Shown: piece after piece, positions 8,506-17,561 of the stretch
Layout: each line of letters starts with the position of its first letter
How positions within the stretch are numbered: position 1 is the stretch's first letter
Source of the DNA: Oceanospirillaceae bacterium
GTDB taxonomy: Bacteria > Pseudomonadota > Gammaproteobacteria > Pseudomonadales > Balneatricaceae
Length of the DNA: 64,000 nt
Assembly: GCA_013215505.1 (NCBI GenBank)
Contig: JABSQZ010000019.1
Location: 20,505-84,504 of the forward strand
Direction: 5' to 3'
The notes under the pieces: model-generated
What the model saw: only the letters and a program-made list of their open reading frames with translations
Told to the model about the DNA's origin: nothing
Database searches by the model: none
Position numbers and translations under genes: made by a program

Positions 8506-9354
8506 ATGAAAAAAATAATAACAATATGTGCTCTGTTAGCAGCTTTTTCGGTTGGCAGCGCAAGTGCAAACGAGACCCAATTTGACAAGTTAGTGGCCGA
8601 GGATGGCAGCAAATTTCGCAGTTATTTTCTGAACAAATTTGCCAGTGTTGAAGTGACTGATTATGTTAATGGCGTGTATGCCATTGATGCAAAATCACGC
8701 GAGCAATGGGAGGAAATTGAAGATTTCCCCCCTTACGAGTTGTCTATTGATGAGGGACAAGAGTTATTTGAAAAGCCCTTTGCCAACGGTAAAAGCTATG
8801 CCAGTTGTTTTGCCAATGATGGCATCAACGTGCGTAAAAACTACCCTTACTACGATCTGGAGCTGTCTAAGGTAATGACCTTAGAATTGGCGATCAACCT
8901 GTGCCGCGAAGCCAATGGAGAAAAGCCGCTAGGTTATAAAAAGGGTGATATTGCATTGCTTTCAGCTTATATGGCCTACACCTCCAGAGACGAGACTTTT
9001 AATATTGGGGTGCCTAACCAGGCTGCATATGACGCTTATCTGGACGGGAAAAAGTTCTTTTACTCAAAGCGTGGTCAGCTCAACCTGGCCTGTTCTGATT
9101 GTCACTTAGTGGCTGCCGGACAAAAGTTGCGCGCGGATATCCCGAGCCCGGCACTGGGACACACTACTGGCTTTCCGGTGTATCGCTCTAAATGGGGTGG
9201 ACTGGGGACACTGCACCGTCGCTATGCCGGTTGCAATAAAAATGTCCGGGCTCAGCCTTTTTCCGCTCAGGGAGAGGAGTATCGCAACTTAGAGTTTTTC
9301 CAGTCACTGATGAACCAAGGCTTAGTTCTTAATGGCCCGAGTGCGCGCAAATAG
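8506..9354 (+). CDS. soxA: SoxA, sulfur-oxidising c-type cytochrome (one-heme type)
   Basis: 282 residues with signal peptide (ITICALLAAFSVGSASA). The N-terminal half has lost its heme motif: the equivalent place reads YASCFANDG, while the C-terminal heme site CSDCH is kept. The active-site Cys lies in RRYAGCN. This is the monoheme SoxA form, so SoxXA here would be diheme overall. SoxA catalyses c-type-cytochrome-coupled ligation of thiosulfate to SoxY. Followed closely by soxK. Confidence 0.95.
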   Translation: MKKIITICALLAAFSVGSASANETQFDKLVAEDGSKFRSYFLNKFASVEVTDYVNGVYAIDAKSREQWEEIEDFPPYELSIDEGQELFEKPFANGKSYASCFANDGINVRKNYPYYDLELSKVMTLELAINLCREANGEKPLGYKKGDIALLSAYMAYTSRDETFNIGVPNQAAYDAYLDGKKFFYSKRGQLNLACSDCHLVAAGQKLRADIPSPALGHTTGFPVYRSKWGGLGTLHRRYAGCNKNVRAQPFSAQGEEYRNLEFFQSLMNQGLVLNGPSARK

Positions 9355-9376
9355 CGCCCAATATAGGAATGTCACT

Positions 9377-9670
9377 ATGAAAAAGTTATTAGTTGTCGCT
9401 ATGGCGGCGTTACTCAGTGCACCGGTTGTGGCTAGTACAGAAGTTGTTGCGCTGATCGACAAAGCGCAAAGCACACGTCTGCAAGCTGCTGCAGCAGGTT
9501 TTGAGTGGACTAAAACAGCAGGTCTGATCAAAAGCGCGCAAAAGGCATTAAAAGACGGTGATGCGGCGCTGGCACAGAAACTTGCCAGCAAAGCATTAAA
9601 GCAAGCCGAGAATAGCCTATTGCAAGCGCAATACTCAGATCAGCACTGGCAAGATCATGCGCCGCAGTAA
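9377..9670 (+). CDS. soxK: SoxXA-binding protein (SoxK/SAXB)
   Basis: 97 residues from ATG 9377 with signal peptide (LLVVAMAALLSAPVVA). The mature part is a helical Ala/Lys-rich protein with the SAXB-like pattern GFEWTKTAGLIKSAQKAL and LASKALKQAENSLLQAQ. SAXB proteins form a third subunit of SoxXAK and raise its activity. Start 9377 is preferred over GTG/ATG 9332, which would overlap the end of soxA and bury the signal peptide. Confidence 0.85.
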   Translation: MKKLLVVAMAALLSAPVVASTEVVALIDKAQSTRLQAAAAGFEWTKTAGLIKSAQKALKDGDAALAQKLASKALKQAENSLLQAQYSDQHWQDHAPQ

Positions 9671-9686
9671 AACTCAGTAACGCAAT

Positions 9687-9729
9687 AAAGCTACACAGTT
9701 GGGCTGTGTGGCTTTCTGCAGCTTTTTTT
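9687..9729 (+). terminator. Hairpin with T run between soxK and soxB
   Basis: Twelve-base arms (9687-9698 and 9704-9715) with one wobble position and a 5-base loop, followed by CTGCAGC and a seven-T run (9723-9729). Likely a partial terminator or attenuator that lowers soxB transcription relative to soxXYZAK. Confidence 0.65.
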
Positions 9730-9761
9730 CAGCCCAATTGCTTTAATGTGGATATCAATTT

Positions 9762-11510
9762 ATGAATATCAGTCGTCGCGAATTTAGTCAGTTAATGGCC
9801 ATGGCCGGAGTTGCGGGCCTGTTGCCGCGCAATGTGTTTGCCAGTAGCAGTGTCGAAAAAATGTATGATCTTCCCGCTAGCGGAGAGGTGCGACTGCTGC
9901 ACATGACTGACTGCCACGCCCAGTTGCTACCTATTTATTTTCGTGAGCCCAGCGTCAACATAGGCTTGCATAATTCCTGGGGCAAGGCACCGCACTTAGT
10001 CGGAGAAGCGATGCTGAAACAGTTTAAATTAGACCCTTCCAGCGCCAACGCGCACGCCTTTAGCTATTTAAATTTTGCCAATGCCGCTGACGAGTTCGGC
10101 AAAGTGGGTGGCTTCGCCCACCTGAAAACCTTAGTCGATAAGTTGCGCGGTGAATACGGTAGCGACAAAACCTTACTGCTCGACGGCGGTGATACCTGGC
10201 AGGGATCCGGCACCTCCTATTGGACCCGCGGTAAGGACATGGTCGGTGCCTGCAATCTGCTGGGGGTTGATATCATGACCGGTCACTGGGAGTTTACTTA
10301 TCAGGACTCTGAAGTGTTAGAAAACATCAAAGAGTTTAACGGCGAATTTTTAGCGCAGAATATTTTAGTCAAAGAAGACGCGCTGTTCGACGGAGCCCCC
10401 GCCTACGATGAAGATAGCGGTCACGCTTTTAAGCCTTATACCATCAAAGAATTAAATGGCCACAGGATTGCAGTGATCGGCCAGGCTTTTCCCTACACCC
10501 CTATTGCCAACCCGCAGCGCTTTATCCCCGATTGGACTTTTGGCATTCGCGAGGCGGAAATTCAAGAGCTGGTGGATAAGATTCGCAGCACTGAAAAGCC
10601 CGCGGCGGTGATACTGTTATCGCACAATGGCATGGACGTCGATCTAAAAATGGCCTCCCAAGTCACAGGTATAGATGCTATTTTTGGCGGTCATACTCAC
10701 GACGGAGTCCCAGAGGCGATAGAAGTTAAAAATGCTCAGGGCATGACACTAGTCACTAATGCCGGCTCCAATGGCAAGTTTCTCGGGGTGATGGATTTAG
10801 AGATTCAGGGCGGCAAAGTCACAGGTTACAACTACAAACTGCTGCCAATTTTTTCCGCTATGCTAAAAGCGGATCCACAGATGCAGCAATATATAGATAA
10901 CATGCGTCAGCCATTTTTAGACAAACTGCAGCAACCTCTAGGGACAGCGGGAAGTTTACTGTATCGCCGGGGTAACTTTAACGGCACTTTCGATCAGGTA
11001 ATCTGTGACGCCTTAAGAGCGGTGAAAGACTGTCAGATCTCTTTGTCTCCTGGATTCAGGTGGGGCACTAGTGTCTTAGCCGGGCAGAGTATCACTATGG
11101 AACACGTCTTAGACCAAACCTGTATTACCTACCCAGAAACTTATGCCCGTGAGATGAGTGGTGCGCAGATCAAAGCCATTTTGGAAGATGTGGCGGACAA
11201 CTTATTTAACCCTGACCCTTACTACCAGCAAGGCGGGGACATGGTACGCGTCGGCGGCTTAGATTATGTGCTGGACCCACTGGGTAGCGCCGGTAACAGA
11301 GTCACAGAAATGCAGCTAGACAATGGGCAAAAAATCGACGCCAATAAAAACTACAAAGTTGCCGGTTGGGCCACGGTCGGTAGTCAGGCGCCCGGCGCTC
11401 CTATCTGGGATGTGGTCAGTCAGTACATGCAAGATCAACAGCAAGTTGACTTTAAAAAGCTCAATACGCCGAAACTGCTGAATGTCGCCAATAACCCAGG
11501 TTTTAACTAA
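9762..11510 (+). CDS. soxB: SoxB, sulfate thiohydrolase
   Basis: 582 residues of the 5'-nucleotidase-like metallophosphoesterase family. Di-manganese enzyme that releases sulfate from SoxY-bound thiosulfate. Tat signal ISRREFSQLMAMAG; metal and active-site blocks LLHMTDCHAQL, LDGGDTWQGSGTSYW, LLSHNGMDVD and GGHTHDGVPE are all present, and the C-terminal domain is complete. It is separated from soxK by the hairpin at 9687-9729 and has a weak ribosome-binding site. Confidence 0.97.
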   Translation: MNISRREFSQLMAMAGVAGLLPRNVFASSSVEKMYDLPASGEVRLLHMTDCHAQLLPIYFREPSVNIGLHNSWGKAPHLVGEAMLKQFKLDPSSANAHAFSYLNFANAADEFGKVGGFAHLKTLVDKLRGEYGSDKTLLLDGGDTWQGSGTSYWTRGKDMVGACNLLGVDIMTGHWEFTYQDSEVLENIKEFNGEFLAQNILVKEDALFDGAPAYDEDSGHAFKPYTIKELNGHRIAVIGQAFPYTPIANPQRFIPDWTFGIREAEIQELVDKIRSTEKPAAVILLSHNGMDVDLKMASQVTGIDAIFGGHTHDGVPEAIEVKNAQGMTLVTNAGSNGKFLGVMDLEIQGGKVTGYNYKLLPIFSAMLKADPQMQQYIDNMRQPFLDKLQQPLGTAGSLLYRRGNFNGTFDQVICDALRAVKDCQISLSPGFRWGTSVLAGQSITMEHVLDQTCITYPETYAREMSGAQIKAILEDVADNLFNPDPYYQQGGDMVRVGGLDYVLDPLGSAGNRVTEMQLDNGQKIDANKNYKVAGWATVGSQAPGAPIWDVVSQYMQDQQQVDFKKLNTPKLLNVANNPGFN

Positions 11511-11535
11511 GTACTGATTATTAGAAGAGGCTGAA

Positions 11536-12405
11536 ATGTTGCAATCACTACTCAAATATACTCTGTTAGTACTGGCACTGAGCCAGATGACTAATCTATC
11601 GGCAGCGCCAGTTACTAGTCAATACCAGGGTTTAGCTGTGAATGCTAATCTGGAACTCGGGGACAGTGATAAGCCGGTATTTTTGATACTACACGGTACA
11701 CTAGCCTGGTATGGCATGGAGCTGCCTAAGGCGCTGCAAACTGTCTTGGCAGATGAAGGTTATCCCAGCCTGGCAATTAGCTTGAGTTATGGCGTCGATA
11801 ATCGCAGCGGCTTTTACAACTGTGAACAAGGTCTCTCCAGTGGTCAGGGGGCGGCGATATCTGAGATTGATCACTGGGTAGATTATTTGCATCAGCAGGG
11901 ATACAAAAATGTTGCTGTGATAGCGCACTCCAGAGGTGGCGCGCAAATGGCTGATTACAGCTTGCAGCACAGCGATAAGATCTCTCAGCTGCACTTGATT
12001 GCGCCTATGCACTGGAACATGGAAAATAGCCGCCAGCGCTATGATGCAGAGCACAGTGAATCCCTGGCGCAAGTTCTGAGCAATATTGAGCAGAACCCGC
12101 AACAGCCATTGCAGCAACAAGATGTGCTCTCATGCAAAAATACCACTGTCTCTGCAGCGGCTTTTCGCAGTTACTATAGCCCTATCCCGGAAAAGAACAC
12201 TCCGGCGTTACTTTCGTCGATAAATGTTAAAACCAGTGTTTATCTAGGCTCAAATGATCCACTGACGCCGGGTTTTATGGCACAGCAGGCACTGTTTTCC
12301 GCAAATCCTCTGATCGATTTGGTGATGATAGAAGATGCTGATCACTTTTTTCGCGATTTATACGCAGATGAAATTATTGAAGATATACTAGAGAGGCTAG
12401 AGTAA
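11536..12405 (+). CDS. Exported alpha/beta-hydrolase family protein
   Basis: 289 residues with signal peptide (LLVLALSQMTNLSAA). Fold blocks are an oxyanion region LILHGTLAWYG, a nucleophile elbow AHSRGG (GxSxG variant with Ala first), an acid in YLGSNDPLTPGF and a catalytic His in IEDADHFFRDL. It resembles periplasmic DUF3530-type or dienelactone-like hydrolases, but the substrate is unknown. It lies 25 bp after soxB and just before a SoxW-like gene on the same strand, so it probably belongs to the Sox transcript. Confidence 0.8.
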   Translation: MLQSLLKYTLLVLALSQMTNLSAAPVTSQYQGLAVNANLELGDSDKPVFLILHGTLAWYGMELPKALQTVLADEGYPSLAISLSYGVDNRSGFYNCEQGLSSGQGAAISEIDHWVDYLHQQGYKNVAVIAHSRGGAQMADYSLQHSDKISQLHLIAPMHWNMENSRQRYDAEHSESLAQVLSNIEQNPQQPLQQQDVLSCKNTTVSAAAFRSYYSPIPEKNTPALLSSINVKTSVYLGSNDPLTPGFMAQQALFSANPLIDLVMIEDADHFFRDLYADEIIEDILERLE

Positions 12406-12450
12406 CATTTGGTTTTTTCTTTTTTTGACGCCTGTAAGCGGATTGTTATT

Positions 12451-12975
12451 ATGATCAATTTTATGCACACAGGGCTAGCCAGAGTATCGATGGCGCTATC
12501 ACTGCTGTTTCTGCTTGCGCTCTTGCCGCCCGCTGTTGTGCATGCTGCAGAAGAACAACACCACTCTAAATACATTAGCCTGGCTAAAGATTTACAGGCA
12601 AGTGCGGCCCAGTTACCTCAAAAAAAGGTTTTTCTGTTATATGTCTCGGCGCCCGGGTGCAGTTATTGCGAGCGCCTGGAACGGCAGATCTTAGAGCCGC
12701 TGCTGATCAGCGGCAATTATGCAAACAAACTGTTACTGCGGAAAATTAATTGGGAATCGGAGCTCGAAGTGGTGAATTTTTCCGGAGAGCCCCAGCTGCC
12801 AGTGGATTTACTGTTAGATTATAAGATTATCGCCACCCCGACTTTACTGCTGTTAGACAAAAACGGTCGACAGTTAGCTGAGCCGATAGTGGGCTATAAT
12901 GGCAGCGACTACTATTGGTACTACCTGGATCTGGCGATAGAGCAATCTATCGCTGCTCTCGGTCAGGTTAATTAA
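12451..12975 (+). CDS. soxW: SoxW-like periplasmic thioredoxin
   Basis: About 174 residues. A hydrophobic leader (ALSLLFLLALLPPAVVHA) is followed by a thioredoxin fold with active site APGCSYCERLE and cis-Pro region IIATPTLLLLDKNG. SoxW-type thioredoxins reduce SoxY/SoxA thiols in the periplasm. The start is uncertain: ATG 12451 is used here, GTG 12409 is the first in-frame start and ATG 12490 is also possible. The stop overlaps the end of the convergent YeeE gene by 4 bp. Confidence 0.85.
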   Translation: MINFMHTGLARVSMALSLLFLLALLPPAVVHAAEEQHHSKYISLAKDLQASAAQLPQKKVFLLYVSAPGCSYCERLERQILEPLLISGNYANKLLLRKINWESELEVVNFSGEPQLPVDLLLDYKIIATPTLLLLDKNGRQLAEPIVGYNGSDYYWYYLDLAIEQSIAALGQVN

Positions 12976-14078
12976 ACGCTACTGGCGACGCCAGAGTGCT
13001 TTTGACTGGTGCCAGCCAACAACTTTGCAGTGATAAAGCCGCCTGAGCTGATGGCCAGTGTGGCAATAATTGAAGAGATAGACAGTAAACTGATACCGCT
13101 AAGCCCCTGGCCTATAGTGCAACCTAGAGCTGTTACTCCACCAAAGCCCATCAGCGTCGCGCCAATACAGTAGCGGATGATATCTCGTTCCCGATGAAAA
13201 CCCCTGAAACTGAATTTGCCGCTCAATTTGGCTAAAACAAATGCCCCCAGCAGCACCCCGGCGATCAAAGTAGTAGAAAAGTTGGCACTGGAGCCAGTGT
13301 AGGTCATTAAAAACTGCAGCCCATTGGCGACAGGAGCTACAAAAGACAAGCTTTGCGCCGGTACAGGTTCAAACTCGTCGAAGGCGATCACTCCTGTGAT
13401 CAGCCAGGTCAATGGTACCAGAGCGCCTATTGCCAAACCGTAACTTAACGCAGATATGTGGCGCCGGCGAAAAGCTCGTAGCAACACCGCTGTTAGCATC
13501 GCAGCTCCCAGGCTTAGGCCAATAATGAATTGAGTTTGCGGCTCTGGCGTGAAAAGTTGCGTCAACTGCAGCGGATCACCCGCTGCACCTAGTAGATCAA
13601 AATTACCTAGGGCGTTCAGCTCTATTCTGCCCAGCGCCAATATGCCGCGCAAAGTTGCATATGCGCTGATAGCAATGATTAATAACACAAACCAGGACCT
13701 GGCACTGCCCTCGGCTGCTAAGACTAAATGTCGGCCGGTGCAACCACCGGCGAGGATCATGCCTGTGCCAAACATTAGTCCGCCCAGCACTATTGCTCCC
13801 AGTGAGTAGCTGTCGAGCAGCGGGATAATGCCCTGTAACTCTATCTGGTTACTATAAAATATCCACTGGCTGCCCATGATGGCCAAGCTTAGTGCGGCGA
13901 AAAACATGGTGGCGGCCACGCTGCTCCTATTGGCAGCCAGGTCGACAATCATCATCCGAAAACAGAAAGAGGATTTTTGTGCCAGCGCCCCAAACAGCAG
14001 GCCTATGACCAGGCCTGAGTACAACATAAGCTCTGTCGCCTCGAAATCGCTAACTAATTCGATGATTGCATCAATCAT
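12972..14078 (-). CDS. YeeE/YedE (TsuA-type) thiosulfate/sulfur transporter
   Basis: 368-residue polytopic membrane protein of the YeeE/YedE (DUF395) family; TsuA members import thiosulfate. Three conserved-cysteine sites are visible: SSFCFRMM, GGCTGRHL and LGCTIGQGLSG, which match the cysteines that relay thiosulfate in the studied homologue. It is long enough to be a fused two-half form. It is encoded convergently with the Sox operon and may import thiosulfate for assimilation or return sulfur compounds to the cytoplasm. AAGGT lies before the ATG. Confidence 0.88.
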   Translation of the reverse strand: MIDAIIELVSDFEATELMLYSGLVIGLLFGALAQKSSFCFRMMIVDLAANRSSVAATMFFAALSLAIMGSQWIFYSNQIELQGIIPLLDSYSLGAIVLGGLMFGTGMILAGGCTGRHLVLAAEGSARSWFVLLIIAISAYATLRGILALGRIELNALGNFDLLGAAGDPLQLTQLFTPEPQTQFIIGLSLGAAMLTAVLLRAFRRRHISALSYGLAIGALVPLTWLITGVIAFDEFEPVPAQSLSFVAPVANGLQFLMTYTGSSANFSTTLIAGVLLGAFVLAKLSGKFSFRGFHRERDIIRYCIGATLMGFGGVTALGCTIGQGLSGISLLSISSIIATLAISSGGFITAKLLAGTSQKHSGVASSV

Positions 14079-14376
14079 AATTTACCTTAAATTCCTGCTG
14101 TAACTGGGGATGAAATTTTCCATAAACTAGCATAGTTGTCACTATTAGTCTGTTTATAAAGCGTCGGCTAAGGCGGCTACATACCCCTGGTGTTTCTAGG
14201 TATTTTTTTTATTTACCGGCTTTCTGTCGGCGAAGACGCATTTTCAGTAAAAGCCCCCACTGCCTGTGTTGAAAAAACTGTTAAAATTTCGGGTGTTTTT
14301 TTGGAATTAACATCAGTAATTTTTTTACCTCACATCATTGGCGCTGTGTTGATGATGAGTGCCATAGGAGGCAATC

Positions 14377-14565
14377 TTGCAGGAGATACGTCTAAGTTTA
14401 GTGCTCTTCACCGTACTGTTGTTTAGTTGGCCGGTCATTATTCAGAGTGCCTTTTCAGTGTGGGTGATGTGGTTATACCCTTATATTATCTGGATACTAA
14501 TCATTCTGCTGGCTAAGTTGGATAATAGACAGCGGCGCCGGGATGACATTGAAGGCAAAGATTAA
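14377..14565 (+). CDS. Small CbrX-like membrane protein coupled to the sensor kinase
   Basis: 62 residues with TTG start at 14377 behind AGGAGG (14367-14372). One or two transmembrane segments (LVLFTVLLFSWPVIIQ and YIIWILIILLAKL) end in a basic tail (DNRQRRRDD). Its stop overlaps the next start by one base in TAATG, the classic sign of translational coupling. In Pseudomonas a small ORF (cbrX) similarly precedes cbrA. Here the function is unknown; it could be a leader peptide controlling kinase expression or a small subunit. Confidence 0.75.
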   Translation: MQEIRLSLVLFTVLLFSWPVIIQSAFSVWVMWLYPYIIWILIILLAKLDNRQRRRDDIEGKD

Positions 14566-17543
14566 TGTACAGCTTGTTCAGTGGCTTTTCCCTGCTGGCA
14601 GTTTACTGTGTGATACTGTATTTAATTGCTCAGTGGGGCGCCTCGAAAACCCCGCTGGCAAATAAAGTTAAAGGCTCAGCGACAAATTACAGTCTCAGTC
14701 TGGCAGTGTATTGCACTTCCTGGACTTTTTATGGCAACGTCGGCCAAGCCTCCGGGCAGGGGCTAAACCATATTGCGCTGTATTTGGGCAGTACTTTAAC
14801 TTTTGTATTTTTCACTCCAGTGATGAAGAGTATGGTGCGAATAAAAAATACTTACCACTCGACCAGCATCGCTGACTTTATCTCAACCCGATATGCAAAA
14901 TCGCAACGATTAGCGGCAATTATCAGCACCCTATGCCTGCTGGGGATCACCCCCTATATTTCTATTCAGCTCAAATCTGTGATCAGCACTTTTGATTTGT
15001 TGCTGCACAGTACCGGTAATGGCAGTGCGGCAGCTGCCAATCAACTGGATTTGATTATTGTCTTTTTGATGGCTTTCTTCACTATTGTCTTCGGCGTGCG
15101 AAAATTAGACCCGACAGAGCGTCATCCGGGGATGATGGTGGCGCTAGCTGCAGAGGCAATCTTTAAACTGTTGGCTTTTCTGGCTGCCGCGCTGCTGATT
15201 TGTTTCGTAATATTTGACGGACCCGCGGATATTTTAGCGAAAGTCGAGTCGCAGATTAAAATTGATGCGAACTTCAGTGCCTTCACTGCCCCCCCAGCCA
15301 TGTCAGCCTGGTTCGGTGCTATGTTGCTGGGTGCCATAGGTATAGTGGCACTGCCACGACAATTTCATGTCGGCATTGTCGAATGTTCCGATGAGCGCTT
15401 GTTAGATACCGCCAGGTGGCAGTTTCCTCTGTATTTGCTAATTATCAACCTGTTTGTGATGCCGATAGCGATGGCCGGTGCTCTGACTTTTAACGATAAT
15501 TACCAGGTTGATTTTGTATTGCTGCAATTGCTGATTAGTGCCGACTATTCGCTGATTACCGGGCTGGTTTTTTTAGGTGGTTTTGCCGCCTCCACCGGGA
15601 TGATAATGATCAGTGTCATGACCTTGTCTACAATGGCGACAAATCACATAGTAGTACCGCTGTTAGAAGTGCTTAAACCGCTGCATTTTTTACGCCGCTA
15701 TCTGCTTTTTGTGCGCTGGGTCGTGGTCATCGCAATTTTGTTTTTAAGCCTGTTTTGTTATCGCACTATCGGTGAATCAGCGCTGCTAGTGAAAATAGGT
15801 TCTATCTCATTCGTCGCTGTCGCCCAGCTGATTCCGGTATTGTTAGGTGCGATGTGGTGGGAGCAGGGCAACTTAAAAGGGGCCATCAGTGGTGTGCTTG
15901 GCGGAGCGCTACTGTGGCTGTATACCTCAATGCTACCGGCGATTATCGCCAGCGGCTGGCTGTCGTCAGATATCATGGAGCAGGGGCTGTTAGGGATTTC
16001 CTGGTTGCGACCCGAGCAATTGTTTGGCCTGAGCTTGGCATCGGCAACCGCACATAGTTTCTTTTGGACGTTGTTGATTAATTGTCTGTTATACGTATTA
16101 GTGTCGCAGTGGTTTAAAGAGACTGATCTGGAAAAATTAAAGCAGGCCAGGGAGTTTATCCGTGTAGGACAAGGTGCGGTGATCCAGCAGCGGATGAAAT
16201 CACAACTAGTCGCCGATATACCGCTGTTGGATAAGTATGATCACTTGCTCAGCCTGCTGAAAAATTATCTGTCACTGGAGGCCGCCACTGCCAAGCTAAA
16301 CCACTATTTTTCCGACAGCAATCTAAGCCGTGAGAGCAAAGTCGATATTTTACAACTGGCGCAACTGCGCACTGGGGCAACCGGATTACTGGCGGGTATC
16401 GTTGGTATGGCCAGCGCCAATCGCTCAATCCAGAAAATAGAGCTGCTCAATAGCAATGAGCAGCAACAGCTGATGTCCTGTTATTCGAAACTATTGTCCG
16501 AGGGGCAGTTGTCACCGGATGAATTGTTGGAAAAAGTGGATTTTTACCAGGAAAAACAAACGATGCTCGAAGATCATGCCTATCAACAGCAACTGACCAT
16601 CGAGAAGTTAAAGTTTGAGCAAGATCTCACTTTAACGGCTAAGCAATCGCTGAAGAAGTTAAATGATGAGTTGGAAGCCAGGGTGCTGGACCGCACCGAA
16701 GAATTGTCCCAGGCTAACCTGGAAATATCCAATGCCCTGGCGGAGTTACGCAATACTCAACAGCAGTTGGTGGAGGCCGACCGAATGGCATTTCTGGGTG
16801 GTTTAGTGGCGGGGGTTGCGCACGAAATAAATACTCCAGTGGGGACCATTTTAACCGCCATCACCAAACTTGAGGAGCAACAGCAGCAATTTGCGCTACT
16901 CTGCCAACAGCAGTCGGTCTCTAAAAAAGAGCTGCTATTATTTTTAAAGCACATCGGCTCCGCCTGTAAAATCACTATAGAGAACATTAACCGAGCCGCA
17001 GAACTGGTGGCCAATTTCAAACAAGTGGCCGTCGATCAGAGCAGCGAAGAGTGCCGACAATTTTTATTAGCTGAAAACTTAAACAGCATTGTCTTGTCAC
17101 TGCAGCCGAAAATTAAAGTGACAAATATAAAAGTCTACATAGATTGCGATTCCACACTGTTAATCCGTAGTTATCCGGGGGCTTTTGCCCAAGTGATAAC
17201 CTGCTTAGTCTTAAACTCAATAGTGCACGGCTTTAAACCGCTGCAACCGGGAAATATTGTAATTAGAGTCAATCAATCAGCGAATTCTCTGTATTTGTTT
17301 TACAGCGATGATGGAGTGGGGCTGAGCGCGGAGGGGAAGGAGAAACTGTTCGAACCTTTTTATACGACCATTCGTGGCTGTGGTGGCAGCGGTCTCGGTG
17401 GGCATATCATTTATAATTTGATAACCCAGACTTTAAAAGGTGATGTCAAAGTAGATAAGGGCGTCAGTCATGGTTTTAAGTTAGATATTAAATTACCAGA
17501 AGAAATAGTTGTCGGTATAGAGGAGAAAAATAATCCCGCGTAG
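14565..17543 (+). CDS. CbrA-type sodium:solute symporter / histidine kinase hybrid
   Basis: 992 residues. Residues about 1-500 form a sodium:solute symporter (SLC5-like) domain with a dozen or so membrane segments; about 500-640 is a linker (STAC-like); about 640-730 is a coiled coil rich in Gln/Leu; a HisKA domain has GVAHEINTP with phospho-His near 753; and an ATPase domain has N-box LNSIVHGF, DDGVGLS and GGSGLGGH. No PAS domain is obvious. CbrA-type kinases sense or take up a solute and phosphorylate a response regulator. No response-regulator gene is adjacent, so the partner is elsewhere. Position beside the Sox cluster hints at a sulfur or carbon input, which is inference. Confidence 0.9.
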   Translation: MYSLFSGFSLLAVYCVILYLIAQWGASKTPLANKVKGSATNYSLSLAVYCTSWTFYGNVGQASGQGLNHIALYLGSTLTFVFFTPVMKSMVRIKNTYHSTSIADFISTRYAKSQRLAAIISTLCLLGITPYISIQLKSVISTFDLLLHSTGNGSAAAANQLDLIIVFLMAFFTIVFGVRKLDPTERHPGMMVALAAEAIFKLLAFLAAALLICFVIFDGPADILAKVESQIKIDANFSAFTAPPAMSAWFGAMLLGAIGIVALPRQFHVGIVECSDERLLDTARWQFPLYLLIINLFVMPIAMAGALTFNDNYQVDFVLLQLLISADYSLITGLVFLGGFAASTGMIMISVMTLSTMATNHIVVPLLEVLKPLHFLRRYLLFVRWVVVIAILFLSLFCYRTIGESALLVKIGSISFVAVAQLIPVLLGAMWWEQGNLKGAISGVLGGALLWLYTSMLPAIIASGWLSSDIMEQGLLGISWLRPEQLFGLSLASATAHSFFWTLLINCLLYVLVSQWFKETDLEKLKQAREFIRVGQGAVIQQRMKSQLVADIPLLDKYDHLLSLLKNYLSLEAATAKLNHYFSDSNLSRESKVDILQLAQLRTGATGLLAGIVGMASANRSIQKIELLNSNEQQQLMSCYSKLLSEGQLSPDELLEKVDFYQEKQTMLEDHAYQQQLTIEKLKFEQDLTLTAKQSLKKLNDELEARVLDRTEELSQANLEISNALAELRNTQQQLVEADRMAFLGGLVAGVAHEINTPVGTILTAITKLEEQQQQFALLCQQQSVSKKELLLFLKHIGSACKITIENINRAAELVANFKQVAVDQSSEECRQFLLAENLNSIVLSLQPKIKVTNIKVYIDCDSTLLIRSYPGAFAQVITCLVLNSIVHGFKPLQPGNIVIRVNQSANSLYLFYSDDGVGLSAEGKEKLFEPFYTTIRGCGGSGLGGHIIYNLITQTLKGDVKVDKGVSHGFKLDIKLPEEIVVGIEEKNNPA

Positions 17544-17544
17544 A

Positions 17545-17560
17545 GGTGTTGATCAACACC
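17545..17560. terminator. 16-bp perfect palindrome between convergent genes
   Basis: GGTGTTGATCAACACC can form a 6-bp stem with GATC loop. It lies 2 bp from both the kinase stop and the binding-protein stop, so it is a candidate bidirectional terminator; there is no strong T run. Confidence 0.5.
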
Positions 17561-17561
17561 G

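Noticed and set aside
14190..14426. 78-codon ORF overlapping the small CbrX-like gene
   Set aside because: It overlaps the better-supported coupled ORF in another frame and has no ribosome-binding site.
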